Below, one piece after another: positions 45,820 to 59,200 of a DNA stretch of 64,000 bases; the stretch's first letter is position 1, and the number at the start of each line of letters is the position of its first letter. The DNA comes from Armillaria gallica (lineage: Eukaryota; Basidiomycota; Agaricomycetes; Agaricales; Physalacriaceae): contig JBANDB010000003.1 of the NCBI GenBank assembly GCA_037576215.1, forward strand, positions 4,836,001-4,900,000, given 5' to 3'. The notes beneath the pieces are model-generated. The model was given only the letters and a program-made list of their open reading frames with translations. It ran no database searches and had not been told where the DNA came from. A program made the translations under genes and the position numbers.

Positions 45820-47666
45820 CTAATACAAATAACGGAAGCCTTTTCGTCTATCCATTGCCTGTTCGAACGATATCCCCTCCAGTCTCGCTGCTTCTTCCAC
45901 CCGATTCGTATCAATTTTCAGGGTGTCTTCCTTGTCAAGTCTCTGGTTCTCCCTTACGAGACTCTGTCTGATGCCTACAGAAAGCACCGTACTGAATGCA
46001 AGTGCTGCTAGCGAAATAGCCATCGACTGGTGGTATTCGGGTCCCCAATCTGCTTTCCACGTGTACGATCCCATCCTACGATAATGTCAGAACTCGTCGT
46101 ATGCCAAAGGGATGCACGCACAGGTTACCCAAGTTTCCGACTCCGTTTACTATACCGATAGCAGCAGCTCGCTTTGCTGGTGGACGGACGACGACGTTGG
46201 ACACCCACACAAGCGTCATCGCGAACCCTGCATCTCATTAGCGCCACACTTCCCATACGCCACGTCTACGCACCTGTATAGCCACACGCCATCAGGAACA
46301 GCGACACATACCGCGCCCCGGTGTGCATCGTCGACAGACCCATAATGAACCCGACGATCACGCCCCACCACCACCCAGATATATGGAAGAACCGCTCCCC
46401 AGTCCTGTCTGCATGCCACGCATTCAAACAACACACAATCGCAGAAAACACCCACGGTGGGCTGCAACTAGTCAGCAGCCTTGTCGATGTATACCAGAGA
46501 ACACCTACGCGCAGAGCAGCAACGAAACCGTTGTCGAGAATCCCAGCGTTTCCGTCAACCTGCTCATAGTCAGTCGTATACGACAGAGGGATAGTACACG
46601 CACGTCGGGAAAAAGTTGACAAAACTGAGTCCGAGCAGCTGTGCCGCGGTCATGATCGAAAAGACGTATACCAGCGGGTCCTTGAGCGCCAGCTTCAGTC
46701 CATGCAGCGGACTGTCCTCTTTATTATCCTTATCCGCTTCACCGGCGTCTTCTGCGATCCGGGCTTGCGCCAATCGCTGTTCTTGCGGGGATATCCAGCG
46801 TGTGTTGTGTGGATAGTCGGGGAGTAGCCACATGCTCATTAGGCCGATACAGATCGTGATGGATCCCTCGATGTAGAACAGCCTGCACCATGTCAGTTGG
46901 GCATCTTCGTGAGAAATCCGCGTACCATCTCCAAGCGCGTATTCCGCGTTTACCCTCCATCTCGCCGAGGATACCTGCTGCCATCAACTACCCGCCAGTC
47001 AGCTACGCACACACAAAACAACGGGTGGCACTCACCGAACCAAACGCATTCGAGATGAGCAGTCCCGAATACAAAATCGCAGACCGGAACGCCAGTTCCT
47101 TCTTCGTGTACCACCTCGACAGCAAGTACATCGCTGACCCCCACGTTCTTTCAGCGTCCATACCAAACAATCAAAGCGCGAACTACTCACCCCCTGGGTA
47201 GAACGCCGCCTCCGGTATCCCGAGGCACAGCCGACATGCGAGGATCCCCCGGAAGGAATGTGTCACCCCCGTCATCGCGCTGATCACGCCCCACAGCACC
47301 ACGCACCCCCCGATATACAGCGAGGGCCGCTTGATGTAGTTCAAGGCCATGTTCGACGGGATCTGGGCCGGGCAGTACGTCGCGTAGAGCACCGAGAGGA
47401 TGATGGAGTATTGCAGATCTGTGAGGCCCAGGTCGGATTCCAGCCCTTTGAGGCGCGCGGTCGTGATTCCGTTTCTCTAAAAGAATGTGAGTGGGGAAGG
47501 GGAGGGAGGGGAAGGGGCGTACGTCGATGTAGTTCATGATGAAGATTAGGAATATGGTTGGGAGGACGCGCATATCGAGTTTGCGCACCAGTGCTCGTTC
47601 GCGTGCGGCATCGAGGACGTGGATGGGGGTGTCCTCGAATGTCTGGACCGTGTCTTTCTCCATCAT
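45820..47666 (-). CDS. MFS permease, Dal5 type, copy 4
   Basis: Full-length paralog with both start ATGs (MMEKDTVQTFEDTPIHVLD) and the same exon set: KLDMRVLPTIFLIFIMNYID, YATYCPAQIPSNMALNYIKR, LACRLCLGIPEAAFYPGG, AWRWYADF splice region, LLPDYPHNTRWISPQEQRLA, LGLSFVNFFPT, WHADRTGERFFHISGWWWG, SYTWKADWGPEYHQSM, and ending GFRYLY (TAG). Frames join across all introns. The upstream region is nearly that of copy 3, with the promoter-like cassette and a relic of the giant gene tail. The best candidate, with copy 1, for a working gene. Expected in the plasma membrane as a proton-coupled importer of a small organic anion; substrate unknown. Confidence 0.8.
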
Positions 47667-47844
47667 GGGTGCACAAACGTTCGCTGGCTGCTCCCTCTGA
47701 GCTGCCTTTTATGTTACCCCGTATGTGGGGTAACTGCGGGGTAACAAGCGGTCCGGCATCTTTGGTGGGATGATTGTCCTTTTTCTATCGTTCGGCCCGC
47801 ATGCTTTGGCCCCGAGGCGTGCTATCGTCGAATCACAGGATAGC

Positions 47845-47890
47845 ACAATCACCAATCAGTCTATTTGTGGGCGTCTATATATGCACTGTT
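47845..47890. promoter_or_regulatory. Repeated CCAAT/TATA-like cassette, copy 3
   Basis: ATCACCAATCAGTCTATTTG then TGGGCGTCTATATATGCAC, about 190 bp upstream of MFS copy 4. Confidence 0.4.
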
Positions 47891-47934
47891 CCCCCGCAAG
47901 TGATCGGACACCCGAATCTCGTCTGCCTGCCTGT

Positions 47935-48080
47935 CAAGAGATTAAGAATCTGTTCAACTTTTCCTGGGCCGTATCCAGTCTCTTGCGCGCCTCAAGCGTC
48001 TCTGTCTTTCACCCTGGTGGTGGCAGAAAGCAAAATCTTCAGTGATAGGGAAGACTTGTCTTGGGAGATCTTTCTTCATA
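47935..48080 (-). pseudogene. Relic of the giant gene's last two exons, copy 2
   Basis: TTTCCTGGGCCGTATCCA, CTCTTGCGCGCC, then CTTCAGTGATAGGGAAGACT and TGTCTTGGGAGATCTTTCTT correspond to 50,420-50,683, with larger deletions than the relic at 33.2 kb. Confidence 0.65.
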
Positions 48081-48125
48081 TATGACGCTATCAACCTATT
48101 TGTGGGCGTCTATATATGCGCAACT
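48081..48125. promoter_or_regulatory. Repeated CCAAT/TATA-like cassette, copy 4
   Basis: GCTATCAACCTATTTGTGGG then CGTCTATATATGCGC, on the far side of the giant-gene relic. Confidence 0.35.
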
Positions 48126-48982
48126 TTCATGATTCTTCCGCGAGTCGTGAGAGATAATCATGAAAGTGTGTACTTTTTATGGGTGTAGCGTGTAAAGATT
48201 CGGATAGGCACCAGTGGTCTTTTTCTGGTAGCAAAAGAGCGTGGCTGGCTCGACCCATATACTCTTTTGAGCTCTTACCACGTTTTCATTCTACTTATAT
48301 CGATGAATAGGTATGGAGTGAATCAGGATGACAAAAGGCGTGGAATCTATATCGAACTTTTCTTTTCTTCTACCTCTTGTCTTTACATCAACGTGAGGAA
48401 TCTGGATCATTGACAGCAAATTTGGTACCTGGCTAGGGAAGCCGTTGTAATCTGTCAAGAAATAAAGTCCAATATAAAGCTATCTATTAGTGTAGCAGGA
48501 ATAATAGTAATATGCGTGTAATATACCAGAGTCTAGGGTAGCTATGCGATTGACTGAGGCCAGTACCTACGAAACGGTCATTGTATGTAAAATAAGTCGA
48601 GGAAGTGGTGAGATGATGTTGTACCAAAGGTCACCTCGAGATTACAAGTCGGAAGCCACTCGGACACTGCCCTTGGTCAAATTTCGTTACTACCCTCGTA
48701 AGTGCGCTTCTCGTCGCAAAAGCGCTGTTGCTTAGTTTCCATATTTACTATCTATATGAAGATATCAGTGGCCAAAGTCGAGAGAAATAAATCGATAATT
48801 TACTTTTACATCGACTCGGATAGCGTCGATCTCCTTGCAAAAGGCGCGCGCATCAAAGTACACTTTCTTTGCGGAAGAGAAATACTGGCTCCATGAAGCA
48901 TCGGTTTTCTTAGCTTGGAGTAAACATATCTCAAATACGCATGCTTCGATTTGAATCCTAAAAGATGTGTCAGAACAAGTTG
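48126..48982. other. Intergenic, duplicated with 33.87-34.33 kb
   Basis: 48,460-48,980 matches 33,865-34,330. No coding gene recognised; two short plus-strand ORFs (48,544 and 48,702) are not conserved in frame with the other copy. Confidence 0.45.
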
Positions 48983-49270
48983 CTACCGAATGGCCGAATC
49001 ATACTGTTTCAAACGGATATATGTTGCGCGATGACGATCGTTGTCACCGGACTTGTACTCGTTGAACAGGACCCAGATATCCTCGATATCATGATTCAGC
49101 CGCTCGAGTTGGGTACGGGGAGAGAGTGGGGGAGATATCTTATAGGCGAGCGTGCATATGAAGACTAGACACGAGAGGAGGAGGATTTCTGGATTATCAG
49201 CAGCGGAGGACACGGCTGAAGATATCCAAGTAGCATCTGAGAAAGACCCTTCGAGATCGATGGGAGGCAT
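48983..49270 (-). CDS. Small single-TM protein, unrecognised
   Basis: 95 residues from ATG (MPPIDLEGSFSDATW). One hydrophobic segment at about residues 29-44 (ILLLSCLVFICTLAYKI) is followed by a polar, helix-prone tail (TQLERLNHDIEDIWVLFNEY, RHRATYIRLKQY). It looks like a membrane-anchored small protein with a short coiled coil; no family is named. It may continue into an unseen exon. A decayed copy of its 3' end is at about 34.26-34.33 kb. Its upstream region on this strand is a long pyrimidine tract. Confidence 0.45.
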   Translation of the reverse strand: MPPIDLEGSFSDATWISSAVSSAADNPEILLLSCLVFICTLAYKISPPLSPRTQLERLNHDIEDIWVLFNEYKSGDNDRHRATYIRLKQYDSAIR

Positions 49271-50021
49271 ATAGTAGTTTCTTAGGTGAGAGTAGTACCA
49301 TGGCCTCTTATAGTCTGAGATGTTGAGATGTTAGAGAGACTATAGCATTCGAAGCGTAATAGGTGTCTTCGCTCGACAGCGTAGCCTGAGGAGAGTGAGG
49401 AAAAAAAGCTGGTCCTATTCTCGCCGCCTCGTTCCTGTGCTGTTGTGATCGGGGGTTTGAGAGGCGATATTCGAATGAGCTAGACCCATAAGAAGGGAGG
49501 ATAACACAGGAAAGTGGGAGGAAAGGAGGAGGAGGGAGAGGAGGAGGGAGGAGAGGAGGAGGAGGAGGGAGGAGATGAGGAGTTATGAATGACGTATGGA
49601 CGCGACGTGACTTGCACGTGTGTAGAAGCTGTCCTTCAATGAAATCGCAGTCAAAGAGCGAAAGGAGGGGTCGGTTGGTAGAGGAAGATGAGAGGCCCGG
49701 CACAAGGAACGGCCGAGGAAAAGATGATCGAACCTCGATTAAATTCATACTTGTCAATGTGAATTTTACGAATTCACGTCCTCCTACAACGCGCCTTTTT
49801 TAAGGATTATGTCAAAGGAGAGAGGAGGATCACGGGAACTCATCTTCACGGCAATCACAGCATCGTATTCCATGACAATGCCGATCCAGCTCTGTCAACA
49901 ATCAACAACAGCATGTCTCCTTCTCAAATATCCGTATTCGTTTCGTGGGCATCGGGACGCTCTGGTACTGATGTACATGTGCCATCGTCGCCCTCTGACG
50001 TCGAATCGTAGGTGTCCTTTG
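49271..50021. other. Intergenic with long GGA/GAGG purine tract
   Basis: 49,495-49,580 is almost pure purine (GGAGGAGGGAGAGG type). Long ORFs through it are composition artefacts. No other feature. Confidence 0.5.
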
Positions 50022-50068
50022 AATAACAGTATCAGCCTATTTGTGGGCGTCTATATATGCGCTATTCT
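50022..50068. promoter_or_regulatory. Repeated CCAAT/TATA-like cassette, copy 5
   Basis: AACAGTATCAGCCTATTTGTG then GGCGTCTATATATGCGC, about 170 bp beyond the giant gene's stop codon. This is the only copy not next to an MFS start or a relic. Confidence 0.35.
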
Positions 50069-50235
50069 CCCAAGTGATTGGACACGCATTACTATCCATT
50101 GACAAATAAAACGAAAACATGGTACGAGATTAGTGCTTCTAAAAAAGAGTAGGGATGAAGTGAATGACCCGGAATGAACTTGAGAGAAAAAAGGCATGAA
50201 AATTTTCGTAAAACTGTCGTAACGGGTATAACTAT

Positions 50236-53200
50236 TCACATAACAACACACCACCTCCCTTTATGCTCATCCTCCGAAGAATCATCCGAGCTCCCATCAG
50301 ACTCATCTGACGAAACGGAACCCGTTTCCTGTTCCGTGGTAAGGGTCTCCGCAATACCCACCGTGCTCGTATGAGTCGTGTCAACCACAGGCGAAGGGAG
50401 CTTGGTAAACTCTCCCTGGGCCATATCCAACGACGCCCGGCCCTCCGGGACCTTATGCAGCGCTCCCCGCAGGAGGCGCGCAGAAGCACTCGATTCCAGC
50501 CTCTTGCGCGTAAACGGAACCTCGAGCGTTTCCGGTACGACATCCGCGCTTTCGTTCACCGTGTCCAGCGATCCCACAGATCTGGTGGTTTGTCAGACAC
50601 ATCGTAGAAAGGATGGATAAAAAAACTCACTTGCGGTCTTCTTCAGTGACAGGGAAGACTTGTCCCGGGAGATCTTTCTTCATCTCTACATCTGGTGATC
50701 CTACGTCTTGCGTCGTCATGGAATGTGAAGGAGTCCATGGGGATTTGGTAGAGTCTGTGAATGAGGACGTGTCGACGCTCAACTGCAATCATCGATTAGA
50801 TGATACTTGGGAATGTAAGATAAAACTCACCTCGCGAGAATCGAACGTGTTCTCTTCAACGGAATCAGCAGCGACATCTTCGTCCTTGGCTGCAGGTTCG
50901 GCTTCTTGCTTGTCGTCAGATGCTTCCTCAGTCGGCTCAACATGGACTTGTTCATCAAGAGAGGATTTCTCCTCGCTCACAACGGCTTCGACCTGTTCCT
51001 TTTTGACCGCAGGCTCAAATACCTCTTCTTTGGCCAACTCGACTTCGATCTTTTCCACCTGCTCCTGCTGTGGCTCAGGCTCGTCCTTGGTCACAGGCTC
51101 AGGCGAAGCAGCTTGTTCACTGCGTACGTGCTCGCGTTCGGAAGCGATTGGCTCCTCGGGCTTGTCCTCAACCTGGTCCTCCTTCACCGCCGACTCGATT
51201 TCCACTTTTATGTCCTCGGCCTTGGGCTCGACATACGGTTCCACACTTGGCTCATCAACAACTACCGACTCGCTCTCAGTCACGAGTTCTGGCGAGGGTG
51301 AAATCACGGGCACGACTGTTTGTTCTTCAACATCCGGTTCTGCAGTTGGCTCAAGAGATTTGGCCTCAGTCACGAGTTCTGGCGTAGGTGAAATTACGGG
51401 TTCGTTCTTGATTTCGGCAACGGGCGGAACGGCTGGTTGATCTTCATCCTTCACCACCGACTCGATTCCCTCCTTAGCCTTGGGTTCGACAACCGCTTCA
51501 ACTTCGACAACTAGCGACTTGATCTCAGTCGCAGATTCTGGTGCGGGTGGAATTACGGGCTCCTCCTCGACTACGGCAGGCTCGGGTACGGCAAGCTGTG
51601 CTTGTACATCTCCAGCAGGCTCATCCGCATCCTTCTCCACAGTCATGGTTTCCTGCTGCAGTTCCGGTACGGGTTCAACGTCAACCTGCTCCTTCAACAC
51701 GGGCGCAGGTTGGGCAGCGGGCAAAATGGCCTGTTCATCCTCGAATGATTTTTCCCTGACCGGAGAATCTAGTTCTGGAGCGGCTAAAGCAACCTCCTCG
51801 AGCGAGTTGATCTCAGTAGCGGGTTCTGGCGCGGGTGGGATTACGACCTCGTCCTTGACCGCATTAGGTTCGGGTACAGGTTCCTCCTCCACCTTCTTCT
51901 CAGGTATGGGTTCAGCGTCAGCCGCCTCCTCCTTCAACACGGGCGCGGGCTGGGCAGCGGGCGAGGTGGCCTGTTCATCCTTGGCCGGAGAGTCGAGGTC
52001 TGGAGCGGGTGGAGTAACCTCCTCGTCGCGTCCTTCAGGTAGTTCATCCTGTGGGACGGGCTCAGGTGCTACGGGCTCGTCCTCAGGCTCCTTGGCATCA
52101 ATTACCACCTCAGTGGGCTGCTCAGTTTCAATTACGGGTACAGCCACTTGTTCGGCATGCGTAGGCTCGTCCTTTGCCGACGATTCTTGCACAGTGGAAG
52201 CTTCCTGTTCAACGCGTTCTTCAACAACTTCGTGTCCACCCTCTACCTCTTCTGCTGCTGACTCGATCTCTTGTACAACCTGTCCTTCCTCAGCTTTCGC
52301 AACAGATTCTGGTTCCGCTTTGGGCGCGGGCAAAGTTGTATCCTCCTGAGGTCCGGGTACTTCCTTCGTCACAAATACTTCGATCTGCTCGTCGTTAGCC
52401 TTTGATTCGATGTCGGAGTCTTGTAACGGTGCTGAATCATCAACGATAGCAGACTCGGACTTGATCTCAACTGGGGCGGGTGAAGCAACGGGCTCGTCCT
52501 CGACCACAGCTGACTCGGGTTCAGGTACAGGTAAAGCAGCTTGTTCATCTAGAACAATTACAGCTGGTTCCTCGGCCTCCTTCTCCACAGCCTCGATCTC
52601 GTGATGCGGGTGTGGTACGGGTGTGGCAACGTGCTCGACCTTTGCTTCAACAACAGGCTCGACGTGCGGTTCAGGCTCGGGTGCAGCGACGGGTTCAACA
52701 TGATCATCCGCGACTGGTTCGTCCACTACCACAGACTCGATTCCGCGTTCAAGCGAAGGTGCAGCGACTTGTTCCTCAGACTGTTTGTCTTCCACCGTAG
52801 GCTCAGACGAGGCTAGGATGATTTCCTTGTCCTGTCCTTCCTTGATTAGCTCGTCCTGCACCACAGGCCCGTCCTGAACCTGCTTATCTTCTACTACGGT
52901 CTCGATGTGCTGCTCAGATTCGTGCACAATAACGGCTTGTTGATGCTCGTCACCAGCAGTCTCGCCCTTCACCGACAACTCCTCCGGAGGTGGAACCACC
53001 TGTTCATCGTATTCTTCCTTGGCCACAGATAGAGGCGCAGGCGAAACAATATGATTATCGTGCTCATCCTCAAAGGTCTCCTCCTTGACTGCAGACTCGG
53101 TATCTTGTTCGGCTTCTGGCGCTACGTTCTGCAGTTCCGGTTCCGGTACAGGTGAGGCAGCCTTCTCGACGTGCAATTCGGTTTTATCCTCGACTGGCAC

Positions 53201-56200
53201 GTCCTCCAACGCAGGCTTGCTGTCATGCTCAGACTCAGGCGAAGGTAGAGTGACTTCCTCTTCCCGAACGAGCTCGTCATTCACAGCAGAATCCACTTCA
53301 GGCGAAGGAATGTGTCCGGTTTCGGCCTGCTTTTCCTTCTCGATAGATGCTGGTATGGGTGAGGTAGCTTCCTCGTCATCTTCATCTTCACCTGACTCAT
53401 CCTTCCCAACAGATTTGATCTCGTCCAAAAGTACTTGCGCATGGGAAACGACGCCCTCGCCTCCCTTGCTCTCTTTCTCCTCGACCCTCGTCAATGGTTC
53501 AGACACAACGGTCTCATCCTTCACCGAAGACTCGGCATCAAACTCAAGCTCTGGCGCAGCGAGAACTACCTTCTCTTTATATCCTTCCTCGGCCTGTTTG
53601 CCATTCACCGCAGGTCCCATGTCCCGTGCAGGCTCAGATGAAGACAGGTTAACTTCTTGATGCTTTCCAACGCTAATAGTATCATCCTTCACAGCGGGCT
53701 CAAGGTCGTTTCCAGGTTCAGGCACGGTTGGAACTGCGCGTACGTCAAGGACACTTTCAGCAGGCTCCTCCTTCACGACAGGCTCGACCTCGGGTTCCGG
53801 GGTAGATGCAATGACCGTATGTAACTTGGGTCCGGCTAGTGACACAGCGGCCACAACAGGCACTTCTTCTACAGCTGGTATAGTCAAGGATGTATCAGCC
53901 TGGTCGAGTGGATCTTCCTGTGTAGCATCGACCTCGTGCTCGTGCTCAAGCACAGATGAAGCGATTTCGCCCTCGACGGGTATCTTGGGTTCGTCGTTAA
54001 TCTGTTCATCCTCTGCCACAGGTACTGGTGTATGTGCAACAACGACGGGTTCTGCGGACTCTACTTGACGCTGAGGTTCTGGGACGAGGGAGGCAATATC
54101 CTCATCCAGTCCATCCTTGGCTGGTACATCATTCTCCGCAGACTCGACATCGAGATCGGATTCAGGGACGGGCGAAGCACGGCCCTGTTGCGTAACCGTA
54201 TACGAAGGAGTCCATGGCGACGAGGGACGGCCGATTTTAGTATTTACACTCAACGTCTAACAGAAGTGCATATAAGCGATGAGCTTTATTTAAGGTCGAG
54301 GATACTCACCGTGTCAGATTCGTGTAAAATTCCAACATCAGCAGCAGTTGACGGATGCACATCTTTAGGGTCTTCCTTTGCAGTTTCTCTCCCGCCGGAG
54401 ACATCAGGTACCGCCTGACACCGATAAGTTGATAATTAAAGACAGCAGTAAACTACTTACCGCAAGTACTTGGGGCGGCTCAATACTTGGTTCGACGTTT
54501 GTAGGTAGGTCCTCGGGCGTTGGCTCAGCTTGGACAATGTGCTCGGTAGGCGTCGGGGCATCAATGGCAGCTCCAGATGTCGGTAGAATAGTTTCTACTT
54601 CCGATGTTGGCGTTACATGCCCTTGCTGAGTAACAGAGTATGATGGCGTCCATGGAGAGGCAGGGCGCTCGATTTCAGCGGCAGGAGCCAATGACTACAA
54701 TCTAACTTCAGTTTTGTGGACGTTAACATGAGCTTCTTGCCTACCTCTTCCGACGAGCTAACCTGCACACGCAGCTTCACCTCGGGTTCGGATACGGGCT
54801 CAGGCGTTGGGATCACTTCCTGGATGACCGAGTCGCTTTCCGGTTGAGCGCTTACTGTCTTCACAAAGGAAGAGTCTTTGGGGGGCTCATCAACTGTAGG
54901 CAACGTTTCTGTAGTAACCTCGGCCTCAGGAGCGATGTACGTCTGAGGTACAGCCTCTCCGACATCAATCCTCACGGACTGAATTTCAGGAATTGTAGTA
55001 CTGAGGACAGATGGTTCTTCGACTCCCATTGTTTGGTCGACAACAGCATCCTCATGAGCTAGGGGCGTAGACGACAGAACGGGTTCTTGAACAGCAGGTA
55101 GCTGTGACTGGCGAGCTTCAGCAGGTCACAGGTTGAAACGGCTATGCTGCTTACCTCTTCTGAAGAAATAACGGTCTCCTCAGCGTGTGATTCCACATCA
55201 ATTTTAACGTCAGCAGGTTTCTCGAGATTATCGTTTAGCTCGGGTGTCGAAGCAATGTCGTCAGTTCTCTCGGACTGCAGCTCGATAGATAGACTAGCGA
55301 CTGGCTCGACAGGCCTCTCCGCCGCATGAAGATCACGAACTTCTACCCCGACGGCTCCAGTGGGTATCAGTTCGGAGGTGGCGGCATCCTCAGCGATGAC
55401 AATAGGTTGCGAAATAATTGTGACTTCGGGTTTATCAGCGACCTCGTGCATTGATGCTTGGGGGGCGTAAGGTCCTTCAACTTGAGATGACTCCTCGTAG
55501 ACCACATTCTCAGGAACCAACGATGTAGCAAATGTGCCCTCAACCTCCGATGCCGTAGAACCTATCCCTTCCGTAGCAGAGTAAGAGGTCCCCTGCGGTG
55601 AAGCTGGACGTTCTCTGCCAGTATCGGTAGTCAACTGCGAGGATGAATCTCAATTGGGAGGGAGTTAACGTCCATTCATTGCGTACCTCTTTCGACGAAG
55701 CATGTTCCTCTTCAGTGGGCAACTTGACATCATCAATGGTCTTCTCGATAGCAGACTCAGGCGCGGATGATGATATCACCTCGCCAGTCGCTTCAGGTTG
55801 CTCTTCAATAATCAGAGTCGATTGTGGTTGAACTATGGATTCCTCCTCCTGGCTTTCGTCCTTGACAAGTTCAGTGGCGGCCTCGACCTCGTCAGGTATG
55901 TTAGTTTGCGAACTAGCAGGCTCGTCGGTTACAGGGATATCCGTAACGTCAACCCGTTCTATTTCGTCCAGAGCTACTGTACCATGAAGTGGACTCCCTT
56001 GAACAGATACAGAGTAGGAAGGCGTCCAAGGCGATTTCGGACGATCTTCTAAGACGTCCGATGAGCTTTGTGTCTGTACCTCGAATTACGTTCAGACGCG
56101 GTAAGCAGGATTGAACCGGAACACGCACTTCGTCAAGAGGAGCAGAAGAATCGACAGGAGTGAGAGCCACGACAGGGACTTGAGAGAGAGATGATGGTAA

Positions 56201-59200
56201 GTTTTCTATCGCTGGAATGTCTTCTTCGGCAGGTATTCCTGGTCCTTGAGTGGTGACACTGTAAGATGGCGTCCATGGCGACTTAGGATGCTCGATTTCA
56301 GCTTCGGCAGGAGTGAGCAGAGTAGCTGAATGGCTCTGTCAACAAAGATCAGGAACGATTGGATGGCAAAAGATGCAGTAACGTACACCGGCATTGACTT
56401 GTTGAGTGCCGACAGTTTTAGCGGCATCGATGTTGGGCTCTCTTTCGGTTAGAGGCAAGTTTGAAACGGGATCCACTGCTACCTCATCCAGGGATGCGGT
56501 TGACGTCAAAGTGAGTTCAGTCTGATCGACTTCGTCAATGACCACAGGAGCCTCGATGACTGCAATGGGTGTCGAATCGTTGCCTTCGATGGAGGAGTCG
56601 ACAACCAGTGATTCATCGGTCATATTGTTGTCCGATTGATCGACCTGAGCCGGGGTCTCTCCCTCTTCTGGCTTCTCCTCAACTAGCGACGCCACAATAC
56701 TCTCCGTTGAAGACGTCCCTTGACCGGATGGCACAACATCATCGAGTCGGGTGTTTGCCTCCTCCTCGGCTCCTTTCCTCTCGATACCAGGTGCCTGGTC
56801 AACTGCCGTCCCCGTCCCGCTGCTAGGGGCTGCATGCACTCCATCCTCATTGACTTTTTCGACAACGATTGAAGGCTCATCGGCACCGATTCGTTCCTCA
56901 TGAGAGACTACGTCAATGGATTCAGCACCTTGAGGCTCCACCACAACCTCCACCACAACTGGATTCGCCTTAGTAGTCATCTCTGCGGTACCCACGATAG
57001 GTGCATCCTTGGTATGCGCCTTATCAATGTCTGCACCGAAAGGCACCTCGACAGAACTTTGATCAACCTTGAGAACATTCTCCTTGTCGATGATACCCAC
57101 TTTCTCGAATACTACCGGCTCTACCGCAACTGGATCTCCTTCAAGTTCTCCTACGATGTCTTCAGTCAATGGTGTTTAATAATGGATAGTTTACCGATGG
57201 CCGGTGCTTTCTCACCTTTCTGTTCGGCAGGGAGGTCATCAACGGCTATGGGGGAGGCCTTGGCCTTGTCAACAAGGGGCACAGCGTGGTCGTCGAGTGA
57301 AACATATTCGACGGGAGACGTAACCACTGCAACAACTTTTTCTGCAACACCTGTGTATGTGATCTCCTCTTCGACAACTGGATCCGGGGATGCTGAAGTA
57401 TGGGGCTCAATAACGCGTTGGTCGGGCTTTACGATAACGTTTTCGTTCAAAGACAATTCTGCGACAGACACACCACCTACCTCGACGCTGGAAGTTTTGT
57501 CATCAACTGTAACATCCTCTGCGGTGGGGGGTCTGATAACAGAGGCCTCCTCCAGTACTTCCTCAATAGCAGGAGGATTCTCGGGAATGTTGAAGACCTG
57601 CACCCCTTGTTCCACAGCGGAAAGCTCCTCGGTAGCTGTTATCTCTTCAACGATAAGTGAGTCGTCTATCGGGAGCTCTTTCTCGACAGGTATCTCTGTT
57701 TCCGTGGCCTCCAACTCCTTTGTCGGTACCGATATGGCAACAGGCGCGTGGCTTGCAGGGGTTTCATCCACTACGAGGGGTGTTGTCTCCATAGCAATCT
57801 CTGTCTCGGGGATCCCAGCAACGGTAGGCTCTCCCGTGGCCTCTTCTACTGCCAAAGTATCACCGGCCGGTATGGAAGCAATCTCGCTTGCCGACGTTTC
57901 CTCAGCTACCATCGATTCGTCACCAACCGGTACCTCAACCGCAAATGGCTGTCGAACGAATGGAGCATGAGTAGCGGACACTTCCTCCACTGGTTCTACA
58001 ATCTTGGCAGGTTCATCCGTAGCAAATGTCAGATCAACCTCAGTAGCCGTAGTAGGTTCCGTCACTGGCGTCGAGCTATTGTTTTCCACTTCACCCGTCG
58101 ATACTTTTGTGACGGAGACATCGTCAACAATCGACACCGCCAGGGGGTCCTCAATTACCGATGTTAGCGCAACAGGATCAAGGTGCTCGACGATAATAGA
58201 TGCGTCCCTCACATTAGGCGTGCTTGAAACAATAACATTCTCCTCCACAGAAGTGACGCTCTCTCCCAATAAGATCTCTTCCGAAACACCGGATGCCGTG
58301 AGGACTGTCGCTGTAGAAGGCTGCTCCACCGTCGCTTGCTCTGATGTCCTTGCAGACTCAACAGATGCATCCTCCGCTGAAGCGGGTTCCTCGATCGGTG
58401 GTACTGTCACAGCCGATGTTGAGCTTCCTTCGATAACCGCTTCCTTGGGCCCAATCTCCTCACTAGTCGCAACTTCCACTATCAAGGCCTCCTCGGCCAA
58501 AGGAGAAGGCGATCCATGCCTTTCAACTGAAGGTAGCACCCCTCCCTTGTCGAACTCCTTGACCTCGACAATGGAATCGGCCTCCACAGCTGGGGGTCTC
58601 TCCAGAACGTCCCCCTTAGCTTCAAACGCTACAGCTTCCCCCTCTTCCACTGGTGCAGCTTCGATCACGGAGACAGTTGGAGTTTCATCCTCGAGAGGAG
58701 TTGTCTTCATAGCGATCGTCGTTGTTGCGGGTTGCAAATCTTCCTCTCCTCCAACTTTTTCCTCAGTTTTCGTAAATTCGGCCATGGTCCCCTCCGCCAC
58801 ATCTGCACTGGCCGGTTGTTCGACGTTTGTTCCTTCAGGTATTGGTGCTTCCAAGAATGACGCTGACGGTGCCTCGAAGTTCTCAGAAGCGATGGTTGCG
58901 GGAGTCGCTTCAACAGCAACTGTTCCTTCCGCCGCCGCCACTCTTTCGTCCTCTTCAATGAGCGGGGCCTTCTCGATAACAATAGCGTCCTCAATCACGG
59001 CATCTTTTTCCACAATAGATGTTGCCATAACTGTAGGGGGCTCTTGGGGCGACTGCGCAGAGTCCAAGACTGGAATGTCCTTGAGCCCCGGTTCTTTCTG
59101 ACCCAGTGGTGCCGTTACCTCGGGATGCTCCTCTTTACCAAGGGATTCTTCTCCGAGGATCGCTTCATCCTTCGCAGCCTGCAACCGTTCAATGACAGTC

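Noticed and set aside
49308..49757. 149-codon minus-strand ORF rich in Pro and Leu
   Set aside because: It runs through the GGA/TCC purine-pyrimidine tract, so its length is a composition effect.
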